Both the position numbers and the translations under genes were made by a program. This document shows positions 55,142-64,000 of a stretch of DNA of 64,000 nt, piece by piece. The stretch's first letter is position 1. Every line of letters begins with the position of its first letter. Source of the stretch: Solen grandis. Its lineage: Eukaryota > Mollusca > Bivalvia > Adapedonta > Solenidae. The notes under the pieces are model-generated. The model did no database searches. It had not been told where the DNA came from and saw only the letters and a program-made list of their open reading frames with translations. The stretch is taken from positions 65,410,108 to 65,474,107 of the forward strand of contig CM037782.1 in the NCBI GenBank assembly GCA_021229015.1, given 5' to 3'.

Positions 55142-55980
55142 TTTTATACGACCGAAGGTAACTTTGGTCGTATTATGATATGGCGCTTGTCCATCTGTCC
55201 GTCCGTTGGCCATATCGATGTCCACTCAATAATTTAATAACTATTACGTGTGCTGTCTTCATACTTAGATGAGAGGTGAATATGGATAGTGGATGATCAC
55301 TACTGATTTTGAAGTCATCACGTCAAAGATCAAGGTCACATTGACACTTAGCGTAAAATCCTTCAATGTCCACCCAATTTCTTGAGAAGGAATAAGCTTA
55401 GGATTTTGAAACTTGATAGGGAAATTACCCATTGTCAGTTGAAGACCCCTATTGATTTTAAGGTCATTCGATCAAAAGTCAAGATCACATTGACATTTAA
55501 TATAAAAATCCTTGTCCGCTGAATTCCTTGAGAAAAAATAAGCCTAGGTTTATAAAACTTGTTAGGGACATTGTCCATGGCCAGTTGACAATCACTTTTA
55601 AATTTTAAGGTCATTAGATCAAAGGTCAAGATCAAAGTGACAGTGTAAAAATATTGTCTGATCAATAACTTGAGAAGGAATAAGTCTAGGTTTGTGAAAC
55701 TTGGTAGGGACATTGTCTTTGGCCAGTAAATGACCCCTTTTTATTTTAAGGTCAAAGGTAAAGGTCACAGTGACACTTAATATAAAATCCTTTTTTGATT
55801 GACTACGTCAGAATGAATAAGCCTAGGTCTGTAATAAAACTTGGTAGGGACATTGTCCATGGCCTGTATATGACCCCAATGATTCTGAGGTCATAAAGTC
55901 AAAGGTCAAGCTCACAATGACACTAAGGTCATAAGAGCAGAAAGCCTTATCATTTGTTCGGGACAAACGAACTCTAGTTA
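55142..55980 (+). repeat. ATACGACC-hairpin element
   Basis: The left hairpin at 55146-55172 has arms ATACGACCGAA and TTTGGTCGTAT. Then come TGGCGCTTGTCC and TGTCCGTCCG. Core units of about 145-150 bp follow, each with AAACTTG.TAGGGACATTG, TCCATGGCCAGT and GGTCAAAGGTCAAG. The right part ends with AGAGCAGAAAGCC and a second palindrome TTTGTTCGGGACAAACGAA, then CTCTAGTT. It is a fourth hairpin family with the same layout. Confidence 0.8.
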
Positions 55981-56789
55981 TTATTACTATTTTTTCTCCT
56001 TTTGAGGTTCAAATTAAAACAGGTTGCTAATGAGTCGGCACCATGAAATTTTAACAGTAGGCAGAGTGACTTTGGCCCTTTTGAATGCAACAATTCTCAT
56101 CTTCATATGACATCATGTGACATCACAGTTGAAATATGCTAAAAAATTTGGTTCGCGCTGTGCAGCAGCCATTTCTGGTCCGGTTGACTTGATATTTTCA
56201 TAAAAGTCGTTAAGATGTAGATGAGCATACTTACTTAAATTTTCAACATTCCAAAAGTTTGATATTTTATGTCAAAGTCGAGATTCGAACTTTGGTCATA
56301 AAAACAAAATTTTGTGATACAAAGGCTCCTGATGAGTTAGAAGCATGAAAATTGGGCATCATATGTTGCCAGTGTCTGAGCAATATGAAAATTAAATAGC
56401 CTCGACAAAAAAGTTTAAATTCAGTCATTTTCAATGACGTCAAATTTGACGTCAGCTTCAAAAGTTTGTTCGCACTCTAGACCCTTCACTTTTTGGTCCG
56501 ATTATATTTTCACAGAAGATGTATTTTAGGAAAAAGATGTGTACCTTGGCATTCAAATTTCCAAATTCGAAAAGATTAAATTTTCATGGCAATACCGAGT
56601 TTCGAACTTTGGCCCAAAAATTACATTTAAGTGTTACAAAGCCCCCTGATGTGTCAACTAGAAGCATGAAAATTGGACAGCATATCGGCATAGAGGTTAA
56701 CATTCTATTTTCTGAATGATTTTCTTTTAAGTCACGTGGTTATGACGTCATCAAAAAGACAAAATACATGTGATCCCGTGAGTGTCCGT
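55981..56789 (-). repeat. TGACGTCA repeat, inverse of 9390-10600
   Basis: GTCACGTGGTTATGACGTCA (56733-56752) and the preceding units are the reverse complement of the 460-bp unit at 9393-10319, showing that both orientations of the family exist. Confidence 0.8.
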
Positions 56790-57506
56790 CGTGCGGTGTG
56801 GTCGTCAACAATTAAGTTTTTACACTCTATCACCTTCATTTCTGAAGCAATCATATTCAAACTATAAGACAATGTTTATGACCATAATGTCTCGACTGAG
56901 TTCGAATATGGCTGAGATCAGTCAATTAGGTCAGGAGTTATGTTCGTTTTGATATAAAAAAAATGCCAGATTTCACTTCGTTTATACTCTAGCATCTTCA
57001 TCTTTTGAGCAATCATCTTCAAACTTTATGACAATGTTTATGACTATAATGTCACAATTGAGTTCGATTATGGCTGAGATTGGTCATTTAGGTCAGGAGT
57101 TAAGCCCCTTTTAATATAAAAAAAATGCAAGATTTCACTTTGTTTACACTCTAGCATCTTCATCTTTTGAACAATCATCTTCAAACTTTATGATTGTTTA
57201 TGGTTTATGACCATAATGTTGAGATGGGCAAATTAGGTAAGGAATTATGCCCCTTTTAACATAAAAAATGCAAATGATTTCACTTTGTTTACTCTCTATT
57301 ATCATCATTTTTTTAAACAATCATTTTTAAACTTTAAGACAATGTTTATGACCATAATCTTGCAATCGGGTTCAATTATAACTGATATTGGCTAGTCAAG
57401 TAAGGAGTTATTCCCCTTTCACTATAAAAAAAAGCCAGATTTCAATTTGTTTACACTCTAGCATCAGGTAAGCGATTAAGGGCCATCTTGGCCCTCTTGT
57501 TTAAGA
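56790..57506 (+). repeat. ~160-bp units with AGCTCACC-family right end
   Basis: Four to five units of the 11935-15241 type, beginning after GTGAGTGTCCGTCGTGCG and ending in GGTAAGCGATTAAGGGCCATC, then TTGGCCCTCTTGTTT. The left hairpin is absent. Confidence 0.8.
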
Positions 57507-58807
57507 TTTCTCTCGCTCTGGTATCATGAATTTTTAGTCAATCTTAATTAAATCTTCAGAATTGATAGAGTTAAAATTGAAGTGATGCATACTGCAAGAA
57601 ATGTTTGCTTTGTCATGTGGTTATGACTCTATTACTTGCTGATACTTAACCATTGAATTTTTTAGCTAATCACTTAAATTTTCAAGACTTTTTGCGCATC
57701 TTAAACTACACCTTATTATTTTCCAATTTAAAGTTCATTAATCCAATTGTCGATTTAATACGATTTTTTCAATAAGTACTGCTTGAATATCATTATCACA
57801 TGACTCAACATAAATTCGTTTAAGTATGCACCACCTCAGTTGATAAAAAATGAGATTACTTCAAAGGTACGAGTTTTCTCAAGTTTTCAAGCAGATATTC
57901 CATGAAACATGAATATCTGCCAAGTCTGATGACGCAATCAAAATGAAATGTCAAGACTTTATGAACGTTTTAAGTTTTGAAATTTTTGAAACTTCATTGG
58001 TCAAATTGACAATTTTATGTATTTTTTAACCGTTTTTTAACAAATTACCGCTTTCATTTCTTTCTTCAAATTGCTAGATTTTCATATATAAGCCCTAAAC
58101 ATGAATATCTGCCATGTTTGAGAATGTAATCACTTAAACTTTTCAGGATTTTTTTGCATATCTTAAGCTACGACATTCGTGCAAATTCGAAGTTCATACA
58201 TCAACTATCAACTTGCCGGTTTATATGAATTGTTTAATAATTCTTGCTTTAATATCCTCGACGTCATCATCACGTGACTAAACAAACATTCCTTGCAGCA
58301 TGCACCTCTTCACTTACGGCAATATCACTTATTTGAAGTTTATATATCCAATCTTATGATCTTTTTAATATATTTTGGTTACAATTCAATGTTGTCATAA
58401 ACAAGTGACACAAAATAAATTCTTTAAGGTATGCTTAAGATTGGCATCCATACACATGACGCTGGAGCGCGAATAAAATTGAAATGAATGATTTTTATAT
58501 TTCAACGATGTCAAAGTCAAGTGACTAAAGAAAATATCTTTTTTGCAAGGACATGTTCAGCTAACGGTCTATTAATCCAGAAAAAAATATCTTCCAGAAT
58601 GCGAACAGGTTTGTTTTCAAGTAGGCATTCCATCAAACATGAATAGCTGCCATGTTTGATGACGTAATTAGTTGAAATTTTCAAGACCTTATGAACGTAC
58701 TAAGTTTCGACATTTTTAAAGATTTTAAGTTCGTTGGTCTAATGGCGATTTTATATGATTTTTAATAATTCTTGTTTTAGTATGCGTTTCGTTTGTAATT
58801 TCAAAAA
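57507..58807 (-). repeat. TGACGTCA-type repeat, end portion
   Basis: Blocks shared with 8640-9300 (CATGTTTGATGACG, AAATTTTCAAGAC, CTTATGAACGTACT, CAACGATGTCAAA) occur in matching order. It ends in GTTTCGTTTGTAATTTCAAAAACTA then CCTTCTAGTT, the same CTTCTAGTT ending as at 49262. Confidence 0.65.
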
Positions 58808-59755
58808 CTACCTTCTAGTTACAAAATGAAATTCATCTTCGATATCGTTTAAATCGCAGTGCGTACATTTCCTGTCCTGTCTTTCTATATGATTATGCCT
58901 ACCTAATTCTATGTTTAATCTATGTGATGAAAGGCGAAACTTAGCTAAAATATTTCTATGTTTATTGTTTCTCAATTTATATATACAATCTGACGTGTTT
59001 TTAGCGGATTCATTGCCTTTACCCGCTAGTGTATTTACAGCTTCCATGAATGAACCACCGGTTGAAAATACAACCCCAATAAAATTAAAGGAATTTACCC
59101 TCTGTATGTTCTGTCCATTATATGTCCATCTTTTATTCAAATCCATTTTCCCGCCCCTTTAAAAGACCATTTTTTTTCGAAATTTACTGACAAATTCCAT
59201 TGCAGCAATAAGTATATATATTATTTAATGATTCCTGCGGGCCGTCTTTCGTCTCTAATAAAATAGCTGCGTCATCAGCAAATAACAATAAATAAATAGT
59301 GATTTGATCTATTGTTATACCTGCATTTAGACTTTGAAGGATATGTGATTCTATATCATTCAATAAGAGAAAGAATAGAATAGACGATATGGTTTCACCC
59401 GTTACTTTAAAAAAAATTGATAATGAACCTAAATGTTTAACACACATCTTAACTTCATTATACATAGATCTGATAATGTACCTAAATGTTTAACACACAT
59501 CTTAACTTCATTATACATAGATCTGATAATGAACCTAAATGTTTAACACACATCTTAACTTCATTATACATAGATTTGAAAAAGGCTAAAGGTTTCCCAT
59601 AAACACCTTACTTAATTAGTTTATACCATAGACGATTCCTGTCAACGCAGCCGTAGGCTTTTCTAAAATCAATGAAACAACAATATAATTTCTTTTTTGA
59701 TTGTAATTGCTTTTGTATAAGTGTGTTAAGAATAAAAATTGGGACTACTGTACTA
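58808..59755 (-). pseudogene. Non-LTR retrotransposon, broken minus-strand copy
   Basis: Minus-strand frames give, in order, STV.PIFILNTLIQKQLQ, KLYCCFIDFRKAYGCVDRNR, MYNEVKMCVKHLGSL, FLLLNDIESHILQSL, LLLFADDAAILLET (catalytic FADD intact), FNFIGVVFSTGGSF, then TLAGKG joined directly to KLRNNKHRNILAKFRLSSHR and CTHCDLNDIEDEFHFV. Compared with the copy at 59775-61859, roughly 170 residues between TLAGKG and the C-terminal module are deleted, and frameshifts separate the blocks. A 53-bp segment within the RT core is triplicated (59418-59576). The copy is non-functional. Confidence 0.9.
59418..59576. repeat. 53-bp triplication inside the LINE relic
   Basis: TGATAATGAACCTAAATG plus the following 35 bases occur three times in a row (starts at 59418, 59471 and 59524), nearly identical. 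The source is a single RT segment (NEVKMCVKHLGSLS), so it is a recent local expansion, or an assembly slip. Confidence 0.92.
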
Positions 59756-59774
59756 TTATGCAAGATGTCGAAAA

Positions 59775-61859
59775 ATGAACGATTTAAGGAAAAAATCACC
59801 AAAAGAGTTTTGGAGGATGTTTAAATCTCAAAATAAGAATTTTCCATTGGAAAATATTTCAAATGATGATTTTAAAACATATTTTAGTAATTTAACGTCA
59901 AGTGACAATGTAGCTGACGAGGATGAATTTGCTGAGTTTTTAGATCAATTTGATAATGCGGATGAATACAATGTTACGTTTGACTCTCTAGATATACCTA
60001 TTTCCGATGCTGAAATTTTAACAGCTATAAAAAATCTGGGAATCAACAAAACCTCATCTATGGATAACATTTTATATGAGTATTTCAAGGTGTCTGTACC
60101 TCAGATAATACAACCGCTGAACATATTTTTTAATTATATACTACGATCAAAAACATTCCCTCGGTCATGGGCCACTGGCGTAATCATTCCATTACATAAG
60201 AAAGGTAACCGGTCAGACCCAGGTAATTATCGAGGTATTACTCTCACTAGTTGCTTTTCAAAACTATTTATGGTTGTTTTGAATAACAGACTAAAATCAT
60301 GGGCAGAAAATTATTGTGTTTTGTCAGACGCACAATTTGGATTCAAAAGTAAGTTCAGCACGGTGGATCCCGTTTTCATTCTACACTCATTAATACAAAG
60401 ACAGCTAGAAAATAAGGCAAAACTCTATTGTTGTTTTATTGACTATAGAAAGGCGTATGACTGTATTGATAGAACAAGACTGTGGTATAAACTGATTAAA
60501 TTAGGCATTGATGGGGATCTCTTGGCAGTTATAAGGTCTATGTATACTGAAGTTAAACTTTGTGTTAAGCACCTAGGGACATTGTCAGATTTTTTTCAGA
60601 GTAATCTCGGACTTTTTCAGGGGGAGATAACTTCTCCCATGTTATTTTCTCTTTTTCTAAATGATATAGAGATGCATTTACAAGAAAATCTTAACTCCGG
60701 ATTGAATATTGATCAGATTTCTATATTTTTACTGTTGTTTGCAGATGATGCTGTTATAGTTTCAGAGTCTAGATCCGGACTCCAGGCGTCTTTAGATAGC
60801 CTCTACGTGTATTGCTGTAAATGGAAATTAACTGTAAATGTTGACAAAACTAAAATCGTGGTGTTCAGAAAAGGCGGGAAGTTAAGCAGGGAGGATAAAT
60901 GGTTATATAATGACCAAGAAGTTGAGATTGTCAACTCCTTTAATTATTTAGGGGTGGTATTTACCAGTAGTGGATCCTTCATACAAGCTGTTCAGACCCT
61001 TGCTGGTAAAGGATTGAAATCTTTGCATTCCTTAATGGGATTAATTAGAGATATCAAATGTCCTGTTAATATTATGTTCAATTTATTTGACTCTTTTGTA
61101 TTATCGGTTCTCAACTATGGATGTGAGATCTGGGGCCATCTAAACTCTGATGTTCTTGAAAGGGTTCATAAGAAATTTTGTAAGTTTATTTTAAATGTTA
61201 AACAGTCAACAAATACGTTAGCATTGTATGCTGAATTGGGAAGATTTCCTCTGTATATTGAGAGGCATATACGGATGATTAAATACTTTTTGAAATTATA
61301 CACTGTTAAAAAAGATAATTGCATTTTAATGTCTGTGTTGCGGGATCAAATTGATACTTTAAATAGACAAAATAATTCTACCATATGGGTGTCAAAAGTA
61401 AGAGATATTATCCAATCGGCTGGATTCAACGATGTTTGGCTTTTCCCTGAACTCTTAATAATTTCCCCACGAAGTAGATTTTTACTGGAAAAATTGTTAA
61501 GTTTTAAGCAGTCATCGTATATAAGCGTCATTGGAAATTCAAAATATAGGAATTCATTAGCTAAACTACGTTTGTCATCACATAGATTGAACATTGAAGT
61601 TGGTAGACATAATAAAATAAATAGAAGTGAAAGAAAGTGTACATTCTGCAATCTTAACGATATCGAAGATGAATACCATTTTGTTTTAAAATGCCCAGTA
61701 TATTCTGAACTTAGACGAAAATATATACCAAAATATTATTATACGCATACAAGTATGGACAAATATATTAACTTAATGCAAAATGAAAACACTGTTATGT
61801 TAGAAAAATTAGCTTTGTTTTGTGTAAAAGCCTTTAAATTAAGAGATTCTTTGTGTTAA
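59775..61859 (+). CDS. Non-LTR retrotransposon reverse transcriptase, intact frame
   Basis: One frame of about 694 codons from the homologous Met (59775; an upstream in-frame ATG at 59739 lies in the neighbouring element) to TAA at 61857. Counting from 59739, the order is FWRMFKSQNK, then IIPLHKKGNRSDPGNYRGIT (about 147), CFIDYRKAYDCID (about 231), GLFQGEITSPMLF (about 290), the catalytic FADD (about 335), NYLGVVFTSSGSF (about 406) and the C-terminal RLSSHRLNIEVGRHNK with CTFCNLNDIEDEYHFVLKC (about 620-650). The RT copies element RNA by target-primed reverse transcription. The apurinic endonuclease normally upstream is absent: the copy starts about 10 bases after the opposite-strand LINE ends, so it is 5' truncated and not autonomous. 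The long open frame suggests recent activity. Clade is not assigned; the layout fits jockey-superfamily LINEs. Confidence 0.93.
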   Translation: MNDLRKKSPKEFWRMFKSQNKNFPLENISNDDFKTYFSNLTSSDNVADEDEFAEFLDQFDNADEYNVTFDSLDIPISDAEILTAIKNLGINKTSSMDNILYEYFKVSVPQIIQPLNIFFNYILRSKTFPRSWATGVIIPLHKKGNRSDPGNYRGITLTSCFSKLFMVVLNNRLKSWAENYCVLSDAQFGFKSKFSTVDPVFILHSLIQRQLENKAKLYCCFIDYRKAYDCIDRTRLWYKLIKLGIDGDLLAVIRSMYTEVKLCVKHLGTLSDFFQSNLGLFQGEITSPMLFSLFLNDIEMHLQENLNSGLNIDQISIFLLLFADDAVIVSESRSGLQASLDSLYVYCCKWKLTVNVDKTKIVVFRKGGKLSREDKWLYNDQEVEIVNSFNYLGVVFTSSGSFIQAVQTLAGKGLKSLHSLMGLIRDIKCPVNIMFNLFDSFVLSVLNYGCEIWGHLNSDVLERVHKKFCKFILNVKQSTNTLALYAELGRFPLYIERHIRMIKYFLKLYTVKKDNCILMSVLRDQIDTLNRQNNSTIWVSKVRDIIQSAGFNDVWLFPELLIISPRSRFLLEKLLSFKQSSYISVIGNSKYRNSLAKLRLSSHRLNIEVGRHNKINRSERKCTFCNLNDIEDEYHFVLKCPVYSELRRKYIPKYYYTHTSMDKYINLMQNENTVMLEKLALFCVKAFKLRDSLC

Positions 61860-61934
61860 TATTACTACCTTACAAATTTAAGTAAGTCATTCAACATTCA
61901 ACTCTTTACATTCTCACTGTTTGTTTTATGTATT
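61860..61934 (+). other. 3' tail of the LINE before the gap
   Basis: The first part of a probable LINE 3' untranslated region; its end is hidden by the gap. Confidence 0.5.
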
Positions 61935-62034
61935 NNNNNNNNNNNNNNNNNNNNNNNNNNNNNNNNNNNNNNNNNNNNNNNNNNNNNNNNNNNNNNNNNN
62001 NNNNNNNNNNNNNNNNNNNNNNNNNNNNNNNNNN
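61935..62034. other. Assembly gap (100 N)
   Basis: Exactly 100 N, a placeholder of unknown true size, between the LINE 3' end and TGACGTCA-type repeats. Confidence 0.99.
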
Positions 62035-62490
62035 AAAAACGGACACCGGGATGCACAACTAGAGCCTAACATACACATTCTGTGAAATTTTGATGAAAAT
62101 CAGTTCACAAACAATGGCTGTAGACCGCGTACAAACTTTTGTAGCATATTTCAAATGCGACGTCATATGACGTCATAGGCATATGAAAATCATAGAAATC
62201 AAAATTTCCTCACGTGACTAATAAGTCATAAAAATTTCATCGTCCTAGGAGTATTGCAACATAGAAAAATAAGCGTTTAGTTAGGAAGAAAAAAAGAATA
62301 ATAACTAGATGTCATTCGTCTAAACGAATGATAGGACTTTCTGCAACCTGTGTTAATGCAAAAAGCAGGAGATAGAAGTTTCATGTAATGACTCACCTCT
62401 GGTAGTATTTCATGTTCATGCTGAACAAATGACATTATATTCCGCGAAAAATAAGCGAATAAAATTTTTTTTAGGAATAATAGTAGAAGT
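62035..62490 (-). repeat. TGACGTCA-type repeat with hairpin end, inverted
   Basis: 62035-62200 is the reverse complement of 46980-47120 (GGACACCGGGATGCACAACT, GCCTAACATACACATTCTGT). Then AACTAGATGTCATTCGTC, TAAACGAATGATAGGACTTTC and TGC show the CATTCGT...ACGAATG palindrome and the AACTAG end seen, inverted, at other copies. Confidence 0.75.
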
Positions 62491-64000
62491 AGTATGCTTA
62501 TGACATCATATGACGTCTCGACATAAAATATATTAAGAAATTATGCAGAACTGCAAACTGTGTAAGTTTCAACTTTCTATCTCATCCCGAAGTTCTTTAA
62601 CCCTAAAATTTTTGGTCCTATGTTCGAATCATACTTCAGCAACAATACTTCGGTTTTTCGGAATTAAGGTTAGGTGACAAAATATTCACACCTTAGTTTC
62701 AAGATGTACCATCTGTAAAAATTTGAAGAAAATCTGATCATAAATGGCGGCTGTAGAGCGCGAACACCATTTTTCACTATTTTTAGCTCTGACGTCACGT
62801 GAAGTCATAGGGTGCTGAAAATGCTGTTGCTCAAAAGCGCATACTTTATTGCAATAACTCTGAAATGTTCATTATTCTGAACAACTGGCATCATGTCGAA
62901 ATCATTGCCCCACATTAAAATTAAGAAGTATGCTTATGACGTCCTATGACGTCACGATTCAAAATATTTGTAGAAATTCTGCAGAACTGCAAACTGTGTA
63001 AGTTTCAACTTCCTATCTCATCCTGAAGCTCTTCAATCCTAAAATGAAATTTTTGGTCCTATGTTCGAATCTTACTTCAGCCACAGAACTTCGGTTTTTC
63101 GGAATTAAATTTAGCTGGCAGGATATGCACACCTTAGTTTCATGGTGTACCATCTGTGAAAATTTGAAGAAAATCCGACCATAAATGGCGGCTGTAGAGC
63201 GCGAAAACCATTTTTCACTATTTTTAGCTGTGACGTCACATGACGTCATAGGGTGCTGAAGATGCTTTTGTTCAAAAGCGCATACTTTACTGTCATAACT
63301 CTGAAATGTTCATTATTCTGAACAACTGGCATCATGTCGAAATCATTGCCCTAAAATAAAAATTAAGAAGTATGCTTATGACGTCACATGACGACATTTG
63401 ACGTCACGACTCAAAATATATTAAGAAATTCTGCAGAACTGCAAACTGTGTAAGTTTCAACTTTCTATCTCATCCTGAAGCTCTTTAATCCTAAAATGAA
63501 ATTTTCGGTCCTATGTTCGAATCTTATTTAAGCGACAGAACTTCGGTCTTTCGGAATTTCGGTTAGCTGACAGGATATGCACACCTTAGTTTTAAGATGT
63601 ACCATCTGTGAAAATTTGAAGAAAATCCGACCATAAATGGCGGCTGTAGAGCGTGAACACCATTTTTCACTATTTTTAGCTCTGACGTCATATGACGTCA
63701 TAGGGTGCTGCAGATGCTTTTGTTCAAAAGAGCATACTTTACTGTCATAATACTGAAATGTTCATTATTCTGAACAACTGGCATTATTTCGAAATCATTG
63801 CCCTAAAAAAAATATTAAAAAGTATGCTTATGACGTCACATGACGTCATATCACGTCAAGACTCAAATTATATGTAGAAATTCTGCAGAACTGCAAACTG
63901 TGTAAGTTTCAACTTTCTTTCTCATCCTGAAGCTCTTTAAATCCTAAAATGAAATTTTCGGTCCTATGTTCGAATCTTAATTCAGCAACAGAACTTCGGT
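62491..64000 (+). repeat. ~440-bp satellite rich in TGACGTCA
   Basis: AGTATGCTTATGACGTC recurs at 62491, 62927, 63369 and 63821, giving unit lengths of 436, 442 and 452 bp. Each unit has CTGCAGAACTGCAAACTGTG, TATGTTCGAATCTTA, CCATAAATGGCGGCTGTAGA and two or more TGACGTCA palindromes. At least 3.4 units are present, continuing past the window. The 78-codon minus frame at 63013-63249 is a by-product. Confidence 0.93.

Noticed and set aside
58808..61859. Twin-primed inversion of one LINE insertion
   Set aside because: The two oppositely oriented parts overlap in gene content and are diverged in sequence, so they derive from two elements.

Overview
The window looks like gene-poor, repeat-dense nuclear DNA of a marine invertebrate, most likely a bivalve mollusc. 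The reasons are AT-rich sequence, spliced genes with GT-AG introns, an IRG-type GTPase pair, tRNA-derived SINEs, non-LTR and hAT/mariner DNA transposon remnants, and very many copies of hairpin-bounded repeats starting AGCTCACCTGAGC, which I recall as common in molluscan genomes (not checked here). Two runs of exactly 100 N (11835-11934, 61935-62034) are scaffolding gaps. No prokaryotic gene organisation is present.

Host genes. (1) 444-2793, minus strand: two IRG-like (immunity-related GTPase) genes in tandem. One is full length (408 aa, GTPase plus helical domain). The other is a GTPase-only form with a changed G4 motif (TKVN instead of TKVD). (2) 5813-6438, minus strand: the last two exons, in matching phase, of an unidentified single-pass membrane protein. 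(3) 26082-36493, plus strand: a VAMP-like R-SNARE gene. Two strong exons encode the SNARE helix and the membrane anchor, and up to three weaker upstream exons were inferred from splice signals and phase. Its last coding bases appear to lie on a further exon that I could not place with confidence.

Mobile DNA. There are four non-LTR retrotransposon pieces: a minus-strand relic at 3140-4165, a 3' fragment at 46296-46631, a broken minus-strand copy at 58808-59755, and a long intact-frame RT at 59775-61859 lying head to head with the previous one. There is a mariner transposase relic (15243-15930). Two hAT-type elements have exact 8-bp target-site duplications (26795-27605 and 31954-33038; the second keeps a BED-finger remnant), and both sit inside minisatellites within the VAMP gene. 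There are also four SINE copies.

Tandem repeats. Long minisatellites have unit lengths of about 37, 45, 63, 36 and 28 bp. The roughly 5.4-kb array of 63-bp units at 30530-35930 lies in a single VAMP intron. The 36-bp and 28-bp arrays create long but spurious open frames; the 28-bp array is open in all three forward frames. A 440-bp satellite rich in TGACGTCA runs off the right edge.

The dominant pattern is a set of repeat families built alike: a family-specific terminal hairpin, then (in four families) a GTCCGTC block, then a core of 145-165 bp tandem units, and in the best-represented family a right-end hairpin (GGGCCATNATGGCCC followed by CTCTTGTT). At least ten copies or fragments of that family occur here. 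The layout resembles non-autonomous rolling-circle (Helentron/pearl-like) elements, but that assignment is inference.
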